This document shows, one piece after another, positions 1-10,967 of a stretch of 64,000 bases of DNA (the stretch's first letter is position 1; every line of letters starts with the position of its first letter). The notes beneath the pieces were generated by a model. The model was given only the letters and a program-made list of their open reading frames with translations, was not told where the DNA came from and ran no database searches. Both the position numbers and the translations under genes were made by a program. This DNA comes from Sapria himalayana (Eukaryota; Streptophyta; Magnoliopsida; Malpighiales; Rafflesiaceae), in contig JAREIK010000520.1 in assembly GCA_029783825.1 (NCBI GenBank), positions 114,417 through 178,416 of the forward strand, written 5' to 3'.

Positions 1-1168
1 CCTCTTCTAGTTATTATATTGAAAGAGCCACATACATCATTATGTATATGTCCTAACAAATCATTTGACCATTTTTTTGACCAGTAAAAGGAGTTATAGT
101 CATTTTCCTAAAATAAAAGACTCGCATACTTCATTTGATTGAAGATTAAATGAGTCTATAAGTAAATATTTATGAAGTTTAGATATACATTTCTCATTTA
201 ACACATCGCTTTTTGTCAATGATCTACTCTTTCTAAGATCCTGCACATTCTTACAAATGTGAGAAGCATATCTGATATCTGATACCAATATTGAAGAAGT
301 AGATAAATTGATTTCAATAACATAAATACCAGAGGTAGAAGTCTCAATTCCATTCTTCCTTTTCAATTCTTCCAAGTATTGTTTGCAGTTCCTTTTCCAA
401 TGTCCAATCTGACCATAGTGGAAGCAAGTACATTCCTTAGCCACTCCTCACTTAGGTTTCAATGCAGAAGATTTTGCCTTGCCCTTGGTTTGGGGTTTAC
501 ACTTATCTTTGGATTTATGTTTTCCTTTTCCCTTTTGCACCATCATTATGGATTTAATCTTTTTAAGATTTTGTTCAGTAGTTCTCACATTACATAACAA
601 CTCAGGTAGAGTTTTGGTAATTTCATTTATGTTGTAATTCATGACAAATTGATTATAGTTTTTAGGCAATGATAGCAAAAACTAAATCAGTATCTAACCC
701 TTGGCTCAATGGAAAGCCCAACCTTTCTAGATTCTCAATATACCCAATCTTTTTGAGCACATGAGTTCCAATCGGCATCACTTCTATCATCTTGCATTTA
801 AATAAGGTCTTAGATACCTTTTACTTCACATCCCTTGCTTGCTCTTGATATAGTCATTTTTAAATGTTCAAGCATATCATAAGCACCCATGTTCTCATGT
901 TGCTTCTGAAGCTTTGAATTCAAGTTGCAAGCATAATGCATGTTATATCGAAAGCATCATCTTGATATATTTTATGAGCATCCTTATCAGCACGAGGAGT
1001 ATTAGAAGTAGGTGATTCAGGAATAGACTACTTTAGGATATATAAATTTCTTTCTTGTTTGAGGACAATCCTCAAATTTCTATACCAATCCAAAAAATTA
1101 GCTTCATTGAGCTTGTCTTACTTAAGGACAAATCATAGTGATAAGTTGTTAGACATGTTTGTAGACAT
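1..1168 (-). pseudogene. Ty1/copia gag-protease-integrase remnant, truncated by window edge
   Basis: This is the coding part of a Ty1/copia retrotransposon polyprotein read on the minus strand. The likely start is the ATG at 1166-1168. Gag-like sequence follows to about 450, a lysine-rich stretch lies near 500-560, and a CCHC-type zinc knuckle is near 395-435 (CFHYGQIGHWKRNC). Its second cysteine is replaced by tyrosine. The protease active-site region near 260-290 reads SDIRYASHIC, so the expected D-T/S-G triad is lost. Near 200 the frame jumps from the protease region straight into the GAG-pre-integrase region (NEKCISKLH), skipping roughly a hundred codons usual in the family. Positions 1-70 encode the integrase start (HNDVCG). 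Stops and frameshifts occur throughout, for example a TGA just before the zinc knuckle. The rest of pol lies outside the window. Copia identity is confident; the element cannot be autonomous. Confidence 0.88.
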
Positions 1169-2660
1169 GGTAATCTAAAACATATGCAGAAATTAGTATT
1201 ATATTTAACGTTTATTTAATTAGGGCTTTTATTAAATGATCCTCCCACGAAATTATTTGGTTGAAAACAATCCCTCAATTTTCTCTTTAATTTAATCTTT
1301 AGTGGGCCAAGATCCATATTTGACCTTGTCTTGAGTTACCTTTGGCTAAACGCCTAAAATTCAACTATTTAGGTAGGTAATATTTACCAATTACATCTAA
1401 TAGAACTCTTGGATAATTAGGTGAATAATATATTTTGTTCTTAGCCCATCTTATGGATGCATCTCCTAATTGTATGCTTCTAAGTTCTCAATCTAATTGA
1501 GATAACTTAGTTAAGTCTCACCCAAAGTTTAATAGGTTGGATATCACAATTATCCTATCGCACTCTACCAAGATAAATAAATTTACTTCACTTTGGCAAA
1601 CCTATCTAATATTGATCGAGGTAGTAATGAGTATCAAACTTTGGTAGGCATCTTTTATTGACTTAATTTTTAATTTTGAGGGATATCTTTAATTGTTTAG
1701 TAAAACAACGAATTTAACATGCATCACATACATTTAAATATGTTTGTATTTATTTTACTAGGCTAGTTATATAACAACATATATTGCACAAACACAAAAT
1801 AAACATGCCATGATTATGGCCATAACTAATATGATTTTCTCAAGCTAAAGAGAAAATCAAAATGTCAGCCTAAAGGTATTACATCTTATCCAAGTGCTTC
1901 CTTGGTTGTCTTATGTTGTTTGTTGCTTTTTCCTTTAAAATAACTTTCTAATTTAATACTATTCTAATCATATATTACATATCTATAAGGAAATCTCAAG
2001 TTATATTTGAGGGGAATTAAATGAGAAAAGAATTTTATAACTTGAATTATAGATTAAAAGGCATGACACAGAGGGCGTATTTAACTTACAACAACAACAC
2101 ACATAATCCATTCATATGGGGTAAAGAGCCATAACCATGCACCATGCAAACCATGCATCTAACATCACCTTATCATGATTATAATTAATCATTTATAGGG
2201 CATTCAAATTTTTGGGTCCTAGGGGCATTGCCCCTAGTAGGGTCAAGGGGCATCATCACTTAACCTAAACAAAATTGATTTTTAAAACTGATTTATGACT
2301 TTAATCAAATCACAATTTCATCTATAAAATTTTTTAAAATTTAAATATCTCCGTATAACAATTAAATGAATCAATAATCACTTATCTTTAATCACAATTT
2401 CATCTATAATATTAATTCATGGATGTAATCACACTACACTTTTGTTTATCATATAAATACAATTTAGTATTCATATTAATCAAATTAACATGAACAAGTT
2501 ACAAACAATATTATTTAATCATATTAAACATATTAATATTATTGATCTGTTTCATGCATGATTAATCAAAATTCTCATAAATCATTTGTATAATCATGAT
2601 AATATGTTTGTTCATATCAAATATAAACAGATATATAAAACAATTTAATCAATTCGCAAC
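1169..2660 (-). other. 5' untranslated leader of the copia element
   Basis: About 1.5 kb between the primer-binding site and the gag start codon holds no coding frame I can support. It is AT-rich and contains one strong GC hairpin at 2219-2237. A leader this long is plausible for large plant copia elements, but part of it could be insertion or decay. Confidence 0.55.
2219..2237. other. Perfect 8-bp hairpin in the copia leader
   Basis: The arms CTAGGGGC and GCCCCTAG are separated by three bases, in otherwise AT-rich sequence. A related half-motif (GTCAAGGGGCAT) follows within 20 bases. In leader RNA this would form a stable stem; a packaging or dimerisation role is inference only. Confidence 0.6.
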
Positions 2661-2675
2661 CTCCCTCTAATACCA
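2661..2675 (-). other. Primer-binding site (initiator Met tRNA type)
   Basis: On the minus strand this reads TGGTATTAGAGGGAG, matching 10 of the 12 bases of the usual plant copia site TGGTATCAGAGC. It lies a few bases inside the inner LTR edge at 2680, the expected position, and fixes the element's orientation. Confidence 0.75.
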
Positions 2676-2881
2676 TTATTGGGGTTCAGATAAATTTCAT
2701 ATTAGAATTTCATAGTTGACTAGGACCCTACAAATGATCCAAGTAAATACAATTGAATGTTGGACAAGGATGTTACCTATTGTAGCAAAAAAATTAAATT
2801 TTTGATTCGGAATGGTTTGGTCTAATTCTAGCACAGTCATGTGTTTGTGCCTCTACCAGTATCCACACTAACATATCTTTG

Positions 2882-2893
2882 TTATATATATAT
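2882..2893 (-). promoter_or_regulatory. Probable LTR TATA box
   Basis: On the minus strand this is an alternating TATATATATA run followed by AAC, about 55 bp downstream of the 20-bp repeats and about 200 bp before the inner LTR edge. That is the layout expected for a U3 promoter followed by R-U5. Assigned by position and composition only. Confidence 0.45.
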
Positions 2894-2950
2894 TTTTTCA
2901 TTTTGTATCTATACCATTTAATATAAGCTTTTGTATTTTCACAACCCTTT

Positions 2951-3350
2951 CTAAAAGGATGTGTCTTTAACTAAAAGGATGTGTCTTTAACTAAAAGGAT
3001 ATGTTTTTAACTAAAAGGATGTGTCTTTAACTAAAAGGATGTGTCTTTAACTAAAAGGGTGTGTCGTTAACTAAAAGGATGTGTCATTAATAAAACATTT
3101 TGATTTTTCACACACATTTCTAAAAGGATGTGTCATCAATGAAATCTTTTGGTTTTTCACATACCTTTCTAAAAGGATGCTTCATTAATTAACCATTTGG
3201 TTTATTACACATACACATATTTATAATATAATGTGTCATTAATGAAACCTTTTAGCTTTTCATAAACCTTTCTATAAGGATGTGTCATAAATGAAAATGA
3301 TGTGTCATTAATTAAAATGATGTGTCATTAATGACACATCATTCTAAAAG
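2951..3350 (-). repeat. 20-bp tandem repeats in the LTR U3 region
   Basis: Seven consecutive 20-bp units (CTAAAAGGATGTGTCTTTAA on the plus strand, with few substitutions) occupy 2951-3090. Degenerate and spaced copies of the AAAGGATGTGTCATTAA core continue to about 3350. They sit just upstream of the putative TATA box in LTR orientation, like the enhancer repeats of transcriptionally active copia LTRs such as Tnt1 and Tto1. Confidence 0.85.
3316..3343. repeat. 28-bp perfect palindrome
   Basis: Two inverted copies of the GATGTGTCATTA core meet head to head and give a perfect 28-bp palindrome at the outer end of the U3 repeat block. It creates a symmetrical site containing TGACACATCA on both strands. 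Confidence 0.85.
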
Positions 3351-4439
3351 TGAGAAATGTGGGCTTTAAGTTTGTGCCCTTTTTAAAGGTCCAAACATTT
3401 ACTAATTGGATCAAACTCTTTAGTCAAATTAGCTTAAGATCGGAAATGAATTTTAGACTTAAAATTATGCCTAGTTTATTTTAGTCTAACTAAAATAAAA
3501 TAATCTTTAAATATATATTTGTTTTTATGTGTGTGACCCAATAGGTTCTCATAATATTAGTAGTGACTTTAAAATCTCATTTTAAAGAAACAAGCAATGA
3601 ACATTATTAGCAATACATCATTGCTAACCAATTGATAAAAATATAATATATTCAACTTAAGCTAATTTCGTGACTTATTTGATTGTAAGACTTAATTCTT
3701 ATGTCAATGATATCTAGTTTGATTTATGAGGCATGGATAATGTCATCCTCACATCAATCTATATGTTTCTTGATCTTTGAGTAGACTAAGTTAAAAAGCT
3801 AAGCTTAATATCTCATATTGATTTATTTCAGCATGACCATGCATTTTAGTAGTCCTACTCAATCAAGAGGCCAACTGATATCACTTCTATTATATCAATG
3901 AGACAAATTCCATCAACATAAATCACATTCCTCTCCATAATTTATTATATACATATTAAAAAATTTATAACCATTCTTGTTACAGGTGGCATCTACTCAA
4001 TCTAAAGAATACAACTTCTTAAGTAGGCAACCGAGGTGACTTCAGGTCAAAAGATAATTTATAGTAATAGTCATGAGGAGAATGTGTAAGAAACTTATAT
4101 AACAATCCTTGCAATATTCTTATTACGGGTTAGTTCAGTATATGTTTTCCAACATATACTCGTGTTTTAACTTAATATCTCATATTAGTTAACCTACATG
4201 CTAGTCTTAATGTATTAATATTTTCCTTAATTATTAATACTTGACTAGGAAAAATTAAGACTAATTTTCCATAGAATATATCGCCCTAGGGCAATATTAT
4301 ATTCATCTAAGATTTTCAAAGATCTAAAAAATATAATAAATATAAAATGATGCATTTATACATATAATATATGATACAAAAGACCCAAAAGAATCATTTA
4401 ATGATTGAATTTTAGTGGATACTCTAACATATCTATCTA

Positions 4440-5688
4440 TCAATTTATATAATGATTGACTTTCTATTTATAATTCAATTTGTTGATATATCTATCCAAC
4501 TATCTAACTGTCTATTTATTTATGTATCTGAGTATTTATTTATCTATGTATCTGACTATATGTCTATTTGTCTAACAATCTTTCTATTTAACTAACTATC
4601 TATCTGTCTATATGTCGATCTATCTATCTGTCTGTCTATCTATCTAACTGTCTATCAATATATATATTAATCAATCAATCAATCTATCTATCTATATATC
4701 TATCTACCTATCTATCTATGTATCATTATGTCGATATGTATATATGTGTTTCTCTTTATCAGTCTATCAGTCTATTAGTCTATTAGTATACCAGTCTATC
4801 TATCTTCTATCTATCTTTCTATCTATTTGGCTATATATCTTTCTATATTTTTAACTATTTATCATCCTATCTATCTATATATCTACCTATCTATTATATG
4901 TCTTTTTGTCTATATGTATATTTGTCTATCTATTTATCTATCTATATGTCTCTTTATCTGGCTAACTATCTAACTATCTATATATCTTTCTTACTATCTG
5001 TGTATATTTCTATATGAGTACCTACCTATATGTCTATCTGCATATCTTTCTATCTATCAATCTATATATCTGTCTATCTGTCTGTTTATCTGTCTGTCTA
5101 TCTGTCTGTCTATCTGTCTGTCTGTCTGTCTATCTATCTGTCTGTCTATCTATCTATCTATATTTTTATCTATATATCTACCTATATATCTACCTATCTA
5201 TCTATCTATTATTTGTCTTTATGACTATATGACTATCTTGATATCTTTTTATCTAAATATATATGTCCGACCATCTCTCTATTTGGCTGTATATGTATTT
5301 GTATATTTATTTATTTATTTTAAAATCTATCTTTATATCTATTTATCTCTATTTATCTATTTGTCTATTTGTTTATCTATATAATTGACTAGCTATATAT
5401 CTAATTATTTCTATATCTATTTTTCTATCTATCTATTTTAAATATATATATCTTTCTATTTATCTATATGTCTATATATCTATTTATCTATCTATATATC
5501 TATCAATTTTCTATTTGTCAATATGCATTTCTGTCTATCTATCTTTCTCTCTATCCATCTATCAGTCTATGAGTACATTAGTCTAATAGTCTATCTATCT
5601 ATCTGTCTGTCTATCTATATGTTTATATATTTATCTATCTATATGTCTATCGGATCTATCTGTGTATCTATCTATCTATCTATCTATT

Positions 5689-5729
<41 letters not shown>

Positions 5730-6010
5730 CTATCTATCTATCAGTATATCTAGCACCCTATCTATATGTTAGTGTCTATTTATCTCTTTGTCTATCTATA
5801 TATCTATCTATCAATTTATCTATCTATTAGTCTATCTGTATATCAATCTATCAATCTATCTATTTGTCTATATGTTTATTATTCTATGTGTCTATATGTC
5901 TATCTATTTATATTTATATCGATATATTTATCTATATCTTTATTTCTATCTGTCTATCTTTATATCTATCTATCTATTAATCTATCTATCAGTATATATG
6001 TCTATATGTC
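4440..6010 (+). repeat. Degenerate TATC/TCTG tetranucleotide array
   Basis: About 1.6 kb of imperfect (TATC)n with TGTC, TTTC and CAAT variants on the plus strand. A TCTG-rich core lies near 5085-5150. The array begins at the copia LTR edge and ends at the composite insertion at 6011. Long open frames here (Tyr-Leu-Ser-Ile) are a consequence of the repeat. Confidence 0.95.
5689..5728 (+). repeat. (TG)n(TA)n compound microsatellite
   Basis: An uninterrupted TG run to about 5715 is followed by a TA run, embedded in the TATC array. Similar dinucleotide runs recur in the arrays: TA runs near 9711-9757, 10527-10564, 16449-16494, 52056-52085, 55530-55560, 59239-59268 and 60240-60272, and CA runs near 28848-28866 and 50671-50690. 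Confidence 0.9.
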
Positions 6011-6525
6011 ACATAATACTGTAAGTTATATGTATAAATACTATAGTAATACATATACGAGTAAAATATTAGTATATATGTACATTTTTGCTGCAGTAAA
6101 ATATATTTATCAAAACATAGTTTTTTTAAAATTTATTTTGATTTAATTTAGTGGTTTAAATTTTTTACAAATGTTGTACCGCATAGTTTTCAATACAAAG
6201 CTTGTATAAGTGAAGACATATTTCAACAAACATGAAGCACCATGACTCAAACTGCTTTTTCGTTGTAGAAAGTTGGTGATTAGAGCAGTAGAGGGAGAGA
6301 AAGTTATGTTAATGCATTGATAGATTATACTTTATGCACAATCGGTAATACATTGATTACTAAGAAGTAATATAATTTTTGTTATTTTTTTTAGTTATTT
6401 AAAATATTTTTTTAGATTAAGTTATTAAATGAATTTTTTTTGTTTAATAAAATATTTTGATTTATAGTTTCTGTTTATATTAAATTTAATATAAAAATAT
6501 TAAATTATTTAATTAAATTTTAGTT
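6011..6525 (+). repeat. Copy 1 of a 0.5-kb direct duplication
   Basis: Starts ACATAATACTG and matches 7236-7735 along its length. Shared blocks include TACAAAGCTT.TATAAGTG.AGA, CATGACTCA, TTTATGCAC.ATCGGTA and ATAAAAATATTAAATTATT. It is diverged by many substitutions and indels, so the duplication is old. Unit identity is unknown. Confidence 0.8.
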
Positions 6526-6679
6526 TAAGCTGTATAAAAATTAACTTTAATTTGTGTTTGTTCATATCTATAATAACTATTTTTTATATATATGTGAAAA
6601 TGTTTGTGTGTCTCCGAATTTTTTGGGTAGAGTTTTATCCTATTATAGATATGTAAAAGCCTATTATCAACATCAATGT

Positions 6680-7130
6680 AGCGGTAGCGATGATAGTGGC
6701 GGCAGCGGAAGTGGCAGTGGTGGTAGATGTGGCGGCGGCAGTAGCGGCGGGAGTAGCATCGGTAGGAATGGCGGCATAGTAGGTAGAGGTAGCGGTTACA
6801 GTAGTCGCTGCATCGGAAGCAGCGGCGGCAGCGGCAGTAGCAACACCTACACAAGAAGCATATGCAGCAACAGAAGTAATGGCAGCAGCAGTAGAGGTGG
6901 CAACGGTAGTGGCGCGGTAGTAGTAGCAGCAGTGGTAATGGCAGTGTGGCATGAAGCGGTTGCACTGGCAGTGATGGAAGTAGCAGTAGCAGTGGCGGTA
7001 GCAGCGACGGCCGCAGCTTCCGGCAGCAACGGTGGTGGCAGCAGTGGCGAAAATAGTAGTGGTATTGATAGTGACAGTGGCAACGATAGCAGTGGTAGGA
7101 GTGGCAGGGGGAGTAGCAGCAACAGCACCA
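6680..7130 (+). repeat. Imperfect AGY/GGY trinucleotide block
   Basis: About 450 bp of mixed AGC, AGT, GGC, GGT, AAC and GAT triplets in a constant phase, strikingly GC-richer than its surroundings. It gives a Ser/Gly-rich open frame (6554-7135) on the plus strand and Ala/Thr or Leu/Pro-rich frames on the minus strand. No domain is recognisable, and the frames look like by-products of the triplet repeat. A similar block in the opposite orientation is at 17401-17880. Confidence 0.85.
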
Positions 7131-7158
7131 AATGAGATATATACATACAAATAAAGTC

Positions 7159-7206
7159 AGTATATACGTACATTTAATACTACAGTATTTTATGTACGTA
7201 TATACT
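7159..7206. repeat. 14-bp inverted repeat with 20-bp loop
   Basis: AGTATATACGTACA at 7159-7172 pairs perfectly with TGTACGTATATACT at 7193-7206. The loop contains a second, imperfect palindrome (AATACTACAGTATT). It could extrude as a cruciform or mark an element end between the triplet block and the second duplicate copy. Confidence 0.8.
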
Positions 7207-7235
7207 AAGTATATTTGTACTTAGTTTATATGTAC

Positions 7236-7735
7236 ACATAATACTGTTGTTTATATGTACATATATTGCATTCATATATATATGAGTGAAATGCTAGTAT
7301 ATATTTATATATATACTGCAGGATTATATATGTATCATAACATAACTTTTTTTAATTTGATTGAGTGGTTTAATTTTTTTACAGATATGATACCGTATTG
7401 TTCCTCATACAAAGCTTCTATAAGTGATGAGATTTTTCACTTAACAATTGTGCCATGACTCATACATCTTTGTCACAGTAGAAAAATGATGATCGAAGGA
7501 GCATATGGAGAGAAAGCAACAACAATGAATGGATATATTATATTTTATGCACTATCGGTAGATACATTGATGAATAAGATGAAGTAAAAGTTCGTTATTT
7601 TTTTGTTTCAATTATGTAAAATATTGAATTAGAATATGATATTAAATGATTTTATTTTTTGTTTATTATAAAATATTTATAGTTTCAATTTTTATTCAAT
7701 TTGATATAAAAATATTAAATTATTAAATTAAAAAA
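7236..7735 (+). repeat. Copy 2 of a 0.5-kb direct duplication
   Basis: Second copy of the segment at 6011-6525, in the same orientation, carrying an inserted AT-rich stretch near 7260-7320. The two copies bracket the triplet block and the inverted repeat. Confidence 0.8.
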
Positions 7736-7779
7736 ATTTAAAAATTTTTAAATTCTAAAATTATTTTTGAAATTAAAAT

Positions 7780-8226
7780 GGCTAGGGAAAATTCCCTTGC
7801 TAAATTAGCAATGGAAAATCTTTTTCTAATTTAGCTAGGGAATTTTCCCTAGATAAGTTAGCTAGGGAAATATTATAATTAGTGATGGATATTCCGTCAC
7901 TATTTTTATTTAGGTAGGGACTATATCTGTCGCTAAAATTTATAGTCCAGCACTTTAGCTAGGGAATCATCCATCATTATTTTTTTTAGCGATGGAATAT
8001 CTTGTTTATCTTACAAATTTAGCTACACAATTTTACTTTTTTAGCAAGGGATTTTTCCGTCACTAATTTTTTAGCTAAGGATACTTTCCGTTGCTAAACT
8101 TTAGTAAGGTGGACTTTAGATAGGGAACCAATCCATCGGTAATCCGTTGCTATATCCAATTTAGCGATTAAAATGCCCATTTAGCAAGAGAATTGTTCCA
8201 AGCTATATAGGATTTTTCTTCTTGTG
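7780..8226. mobile_element. CACTA-type subterminal repeats and degenerate terminus
   Basis: Repeated GCTAGGGAA, TTCCCTTGCTAA, GCGATGGA and CCGTCGCTAAA motifs occur on both strands, the subterminal signature also seen at 26680-27472 and 49970-50287. The right edge TTTTTCTTCTTGTG resembles an imperfect ...TTCTTGTAGTG terminus. The TATC array resumes immediately after it. Confidence 0.65.
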
Positions 8227-9420
8227 TTTATCTATAGGTCAATTTGTCAATCAATCAATCTATCTATCTTTCTATTTGTTTATCTATATATATGACTATC
8301 TATCTCACTTTCTATCTTTATATCAGTTTAACTATCACTATTTATCTATCTATCTATCTTTATTAGTATCTTTCTACCTATTTGTCTATTTGTCTATTTG
8401 GATATCTAAGTATCTATCAATATATATATATCTATTTAACTTTCTATATATATGTCTATGTGTCTATCTATCTATCTATTTTTCTCTCTATCTATTTGTG
8501 TATCTATAAATCTATCTATCTATATATTTATTTCATTATCTGTATATCTATCTATCTACTATCTATCTATTAGTCTATTTATCTATCTGTCTGAGTATCT
8601 ATTTATATATCTATATGTCTATCTATCTATTTATCATTATGTTTATCAGTTTATTTTTTTATCTTTAAATTTGTCTATCTCTTTATCTGTCAATCTATAT
8701 ATCTATTTATCTATCTATGTTACTATCTGTCTATTAGTTTTTCTATCTATCTCTCTATCTCACTAACTTTCTATTTGTCTATTTGTATATCTGACTATCT
8801 TTCGATTTGCCTATCTATCTATTTATCTATGTATCTATTTATTTATCTATTTATCTCTCTATCTCTATATGTCTATATGTTTATATATATACATCAGTAT
8901 CTATTAATTTGTCTTTCTACATATCTGTGTATCAATTAATCTATCTATCTATCTATCTGTCTATCTATCTATGTGTCTATCAATCTATGTTTCTATCTAT
9001 CTATCTATTTGTATATATGTTTATCTATATATCTATCTATTAAGATATCTATCTATTTGTCTATGTCTCTCTTTCTAGCTATCTATCTTTCTATCTCTAT
9101 ATATCTATATTATTTTTTATATATCTATCTTTTTATTAATCTATCTATATTTCTCTATTTCTATCTAACTATTTAACTATCTATCGATATATCTGTTTAT
9201 TTTTCAATCAATCAATCTATATATCTCTCTATGTATCTGTCTATATTACAATTTGTGTATCTATCAATCTAAGTATTTGTATATTTTTTATTTGTCTTTC
9301 TATTTCTATGTCTATCGATCTATCTGTCTATATGCCCTTTTGTCTATCTATCTGTCTATATGCCCTTTTTTCTATCTATCTGTTTATATCTTTTTATATA
9401 TATCTATCTATTTATAAATA
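8227..9420 (+). repeat. TATC tetranucleotide array
   Basis: Continuation of the TATC-orientation array with the same variant mix as 4440-6010. It ends at the strand-switch zone. Confidence 0.95.
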
Positions 9421-9480
9421 GATAAATATCGTATTTTTATATCTTTAAAGGTATGATATTAGTCTATATATATATATAGA
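9421..9480. other. Strand-switch point of the tetranucleotide array
   Basis: Left of here the plus strand reads TATC; right of here it reads GATA for the rest of the window. The zone holds TATCTATTTATAAATAGATA and GTCTATATATATATATAGAC, both inverted-repeat like, around about 40 bp of non-repeat DNA. This is the signature of an inversion breakpoint or a head-to-head array junction. Confidence 0.85.
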
Positions 9481-9707
9481 CTAATAGATTGACAGATATA
9501 TTGACTAATAGATATATTGATAGATAGATAGATATAGAAATAGAAAGATAGTCAGATACATAGATAAATAGATAAATAGATAGATAATTGATATACATAT
9601 AGATAGATATACAAATCAATAGATAGATAGATAGATAATTGATACACATATAGATAGATATACAAATCAATAGATAGATAGATATTTATATAGTTAGATA
9701 GATAGAT

Positions 9708-9759
<52 letters not shown>

Positions 9760-10521
9760 ATATACATATATACATATTGATAGATTACCAAAGAGACAAA
9801 TAGATATATAGATTGATTTACAATAGACATATAGATAGATATATACATACATACATACATAGAAAGATAGACACATAGAAAGATAGATAGATAGACATAT
9901 AAAAAGATACACATATAGATAGACTATCAGCCAGATAGATATATAAATAGATAGACAGACAAATAGATATATAGATATAGAGATAGATATATAGATTGAA
10001 AGATTGACAAAAATATAAATTGTTAGAAATATAGATAGATAGAGAAATAAAATATAGACAGAAAGTGAGAGAGATAGATAGATAGATAGATATATATATA
10101 TATATATATCAATTGATAGAATGATAGATAGATAGTTTGATATATAGAGAATTATAGAGACAGATAGAAAGATAAATACAAAGACACTTATAAAGATAGA
10201 TAAATAAATATAAATATAGATAGATAACTAGATAGATAGATAGATAAAAAGATATATAAATAGATAGTTAGATATATAGATAGATAGATAGATAGATAGA
10301 TAGACAGATAGATTGATAGATAAATATATAGACTGATATATAGATAAATAGATAGACAGATTGATTGATTGATTGATTGATAGATTTATAAATAGACATA
10401 TAGATACATGCTGAGTTAGAAAGTTTGAAAAATAGAAAGAATGAAAAATTGATAGATAAATAAATAATTAGGCAGATAGAGAGAGATATATAGATAGATA
10501 AATAGAAAGATAAATATAGAT

Positions 10522-10569
<48 letters not shown>

Positions 10570-10967
10570 GTGTGTGCGTGCGTGTGTGTGTGTACATATT
10601 TATGAATACATAGATATACATATATATAATTAGGCAAATTGAAAGATAGAAAGATAGACAAATGATAGACATAATAATAGAAATACAGATAGACAGATAT
10701 ATAGATAGATTGATACACAACTAAATAGATAGATAATTAAATAGATAGATAGAATGATAGATATTTAAAAAGGAAAATATACAAATAAATAGTTTGATAA
10801 TTTGATGGATATATAGATATATATACAGATTGAATGATAGACTAAGAGAAAAAATGAAAATCAGATAGCTAGAGACATATAGAAATATTTTCAAATAGAT
10901 ATAGACAAATAGACAGATAGAGAGATAAATAGATAGGAAAATAAAGAGTTTGATAGATAGATAGATA
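9481..10967 (-). repeat. GATA tetranucleotide array
   Basis: Imperfect (GATA)n with GACA, AATA and GATT variants. It includes a 65-bp direct duplication near 9580-9690, a TA run at 9711-9757 and a TA/TG compound run at 10527-10593. No gene. Confidence 0.95.

Larger units (their letters stand above)
2680..4439 (-). mobile_element. 5' LTR of a Ty1/copia retrotransposon (about 1.76 kb)
   Basis: The boundaries carry the TG...CA signature. The outer end on the minus strand starts TGTTAGAGTATCC at 4439, and the inner end is at 2680 next to the primer-binding site. The outer edge abuts TATC repeats directly, so the element inserted into, or next to, the tetranucleotide array. Because the flank is TATC repeat and the other LTR is outside the window, the 5-bp target duplication cannot be verified. 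Inside lie a 20-bp tandem repeat (2951-3350) and a TATA-like run downstream of it in LTR orientation. Confidence 0.75.
6011..8226. mobile_element. Composite insertion within the TATC array, CACTA-like right end
   Basis: A 2.2-kb block of non-tetranucleotide DNA splits the TATC array; both sides keep the same TATC orientation. In order it holds a 0.5-kb segment, an imperfect trinucleotide block, an inverted repeat, a diverged second copy of the 0.5-kb segment, and a subterminal region typical of CACTA elements ending near 8226. No CACTA terminus is visible at 6011, so the left end is missing or this is more than one insertion. No transposase frame was found. Confidence 0.55.

Noticed and set aside
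379..597. 72-codon plus-strand frame
   Set aside because: Antisense shadow of the copia gag/zinc-knuckle region.
2951..3350. CRISPR-like array
   Set aside because: The 20-bp units are contiguous with no spacers of constant length, and lie in a plant LTR.
4440..6010. Telomeric or centromeric satellite
   Set aside because: The unit is TATC/GATA with no TTTAGGG telomere motif, and no 150-180-bp centromere-type monomer is visible.
6554..7135. 193-codon Ser/Gly-rich frame and overlapping Ala/Thr-rich frames
   Set aside because: They follow from the AGY/GGY triplet repeat; several frames on both strands are open at once.
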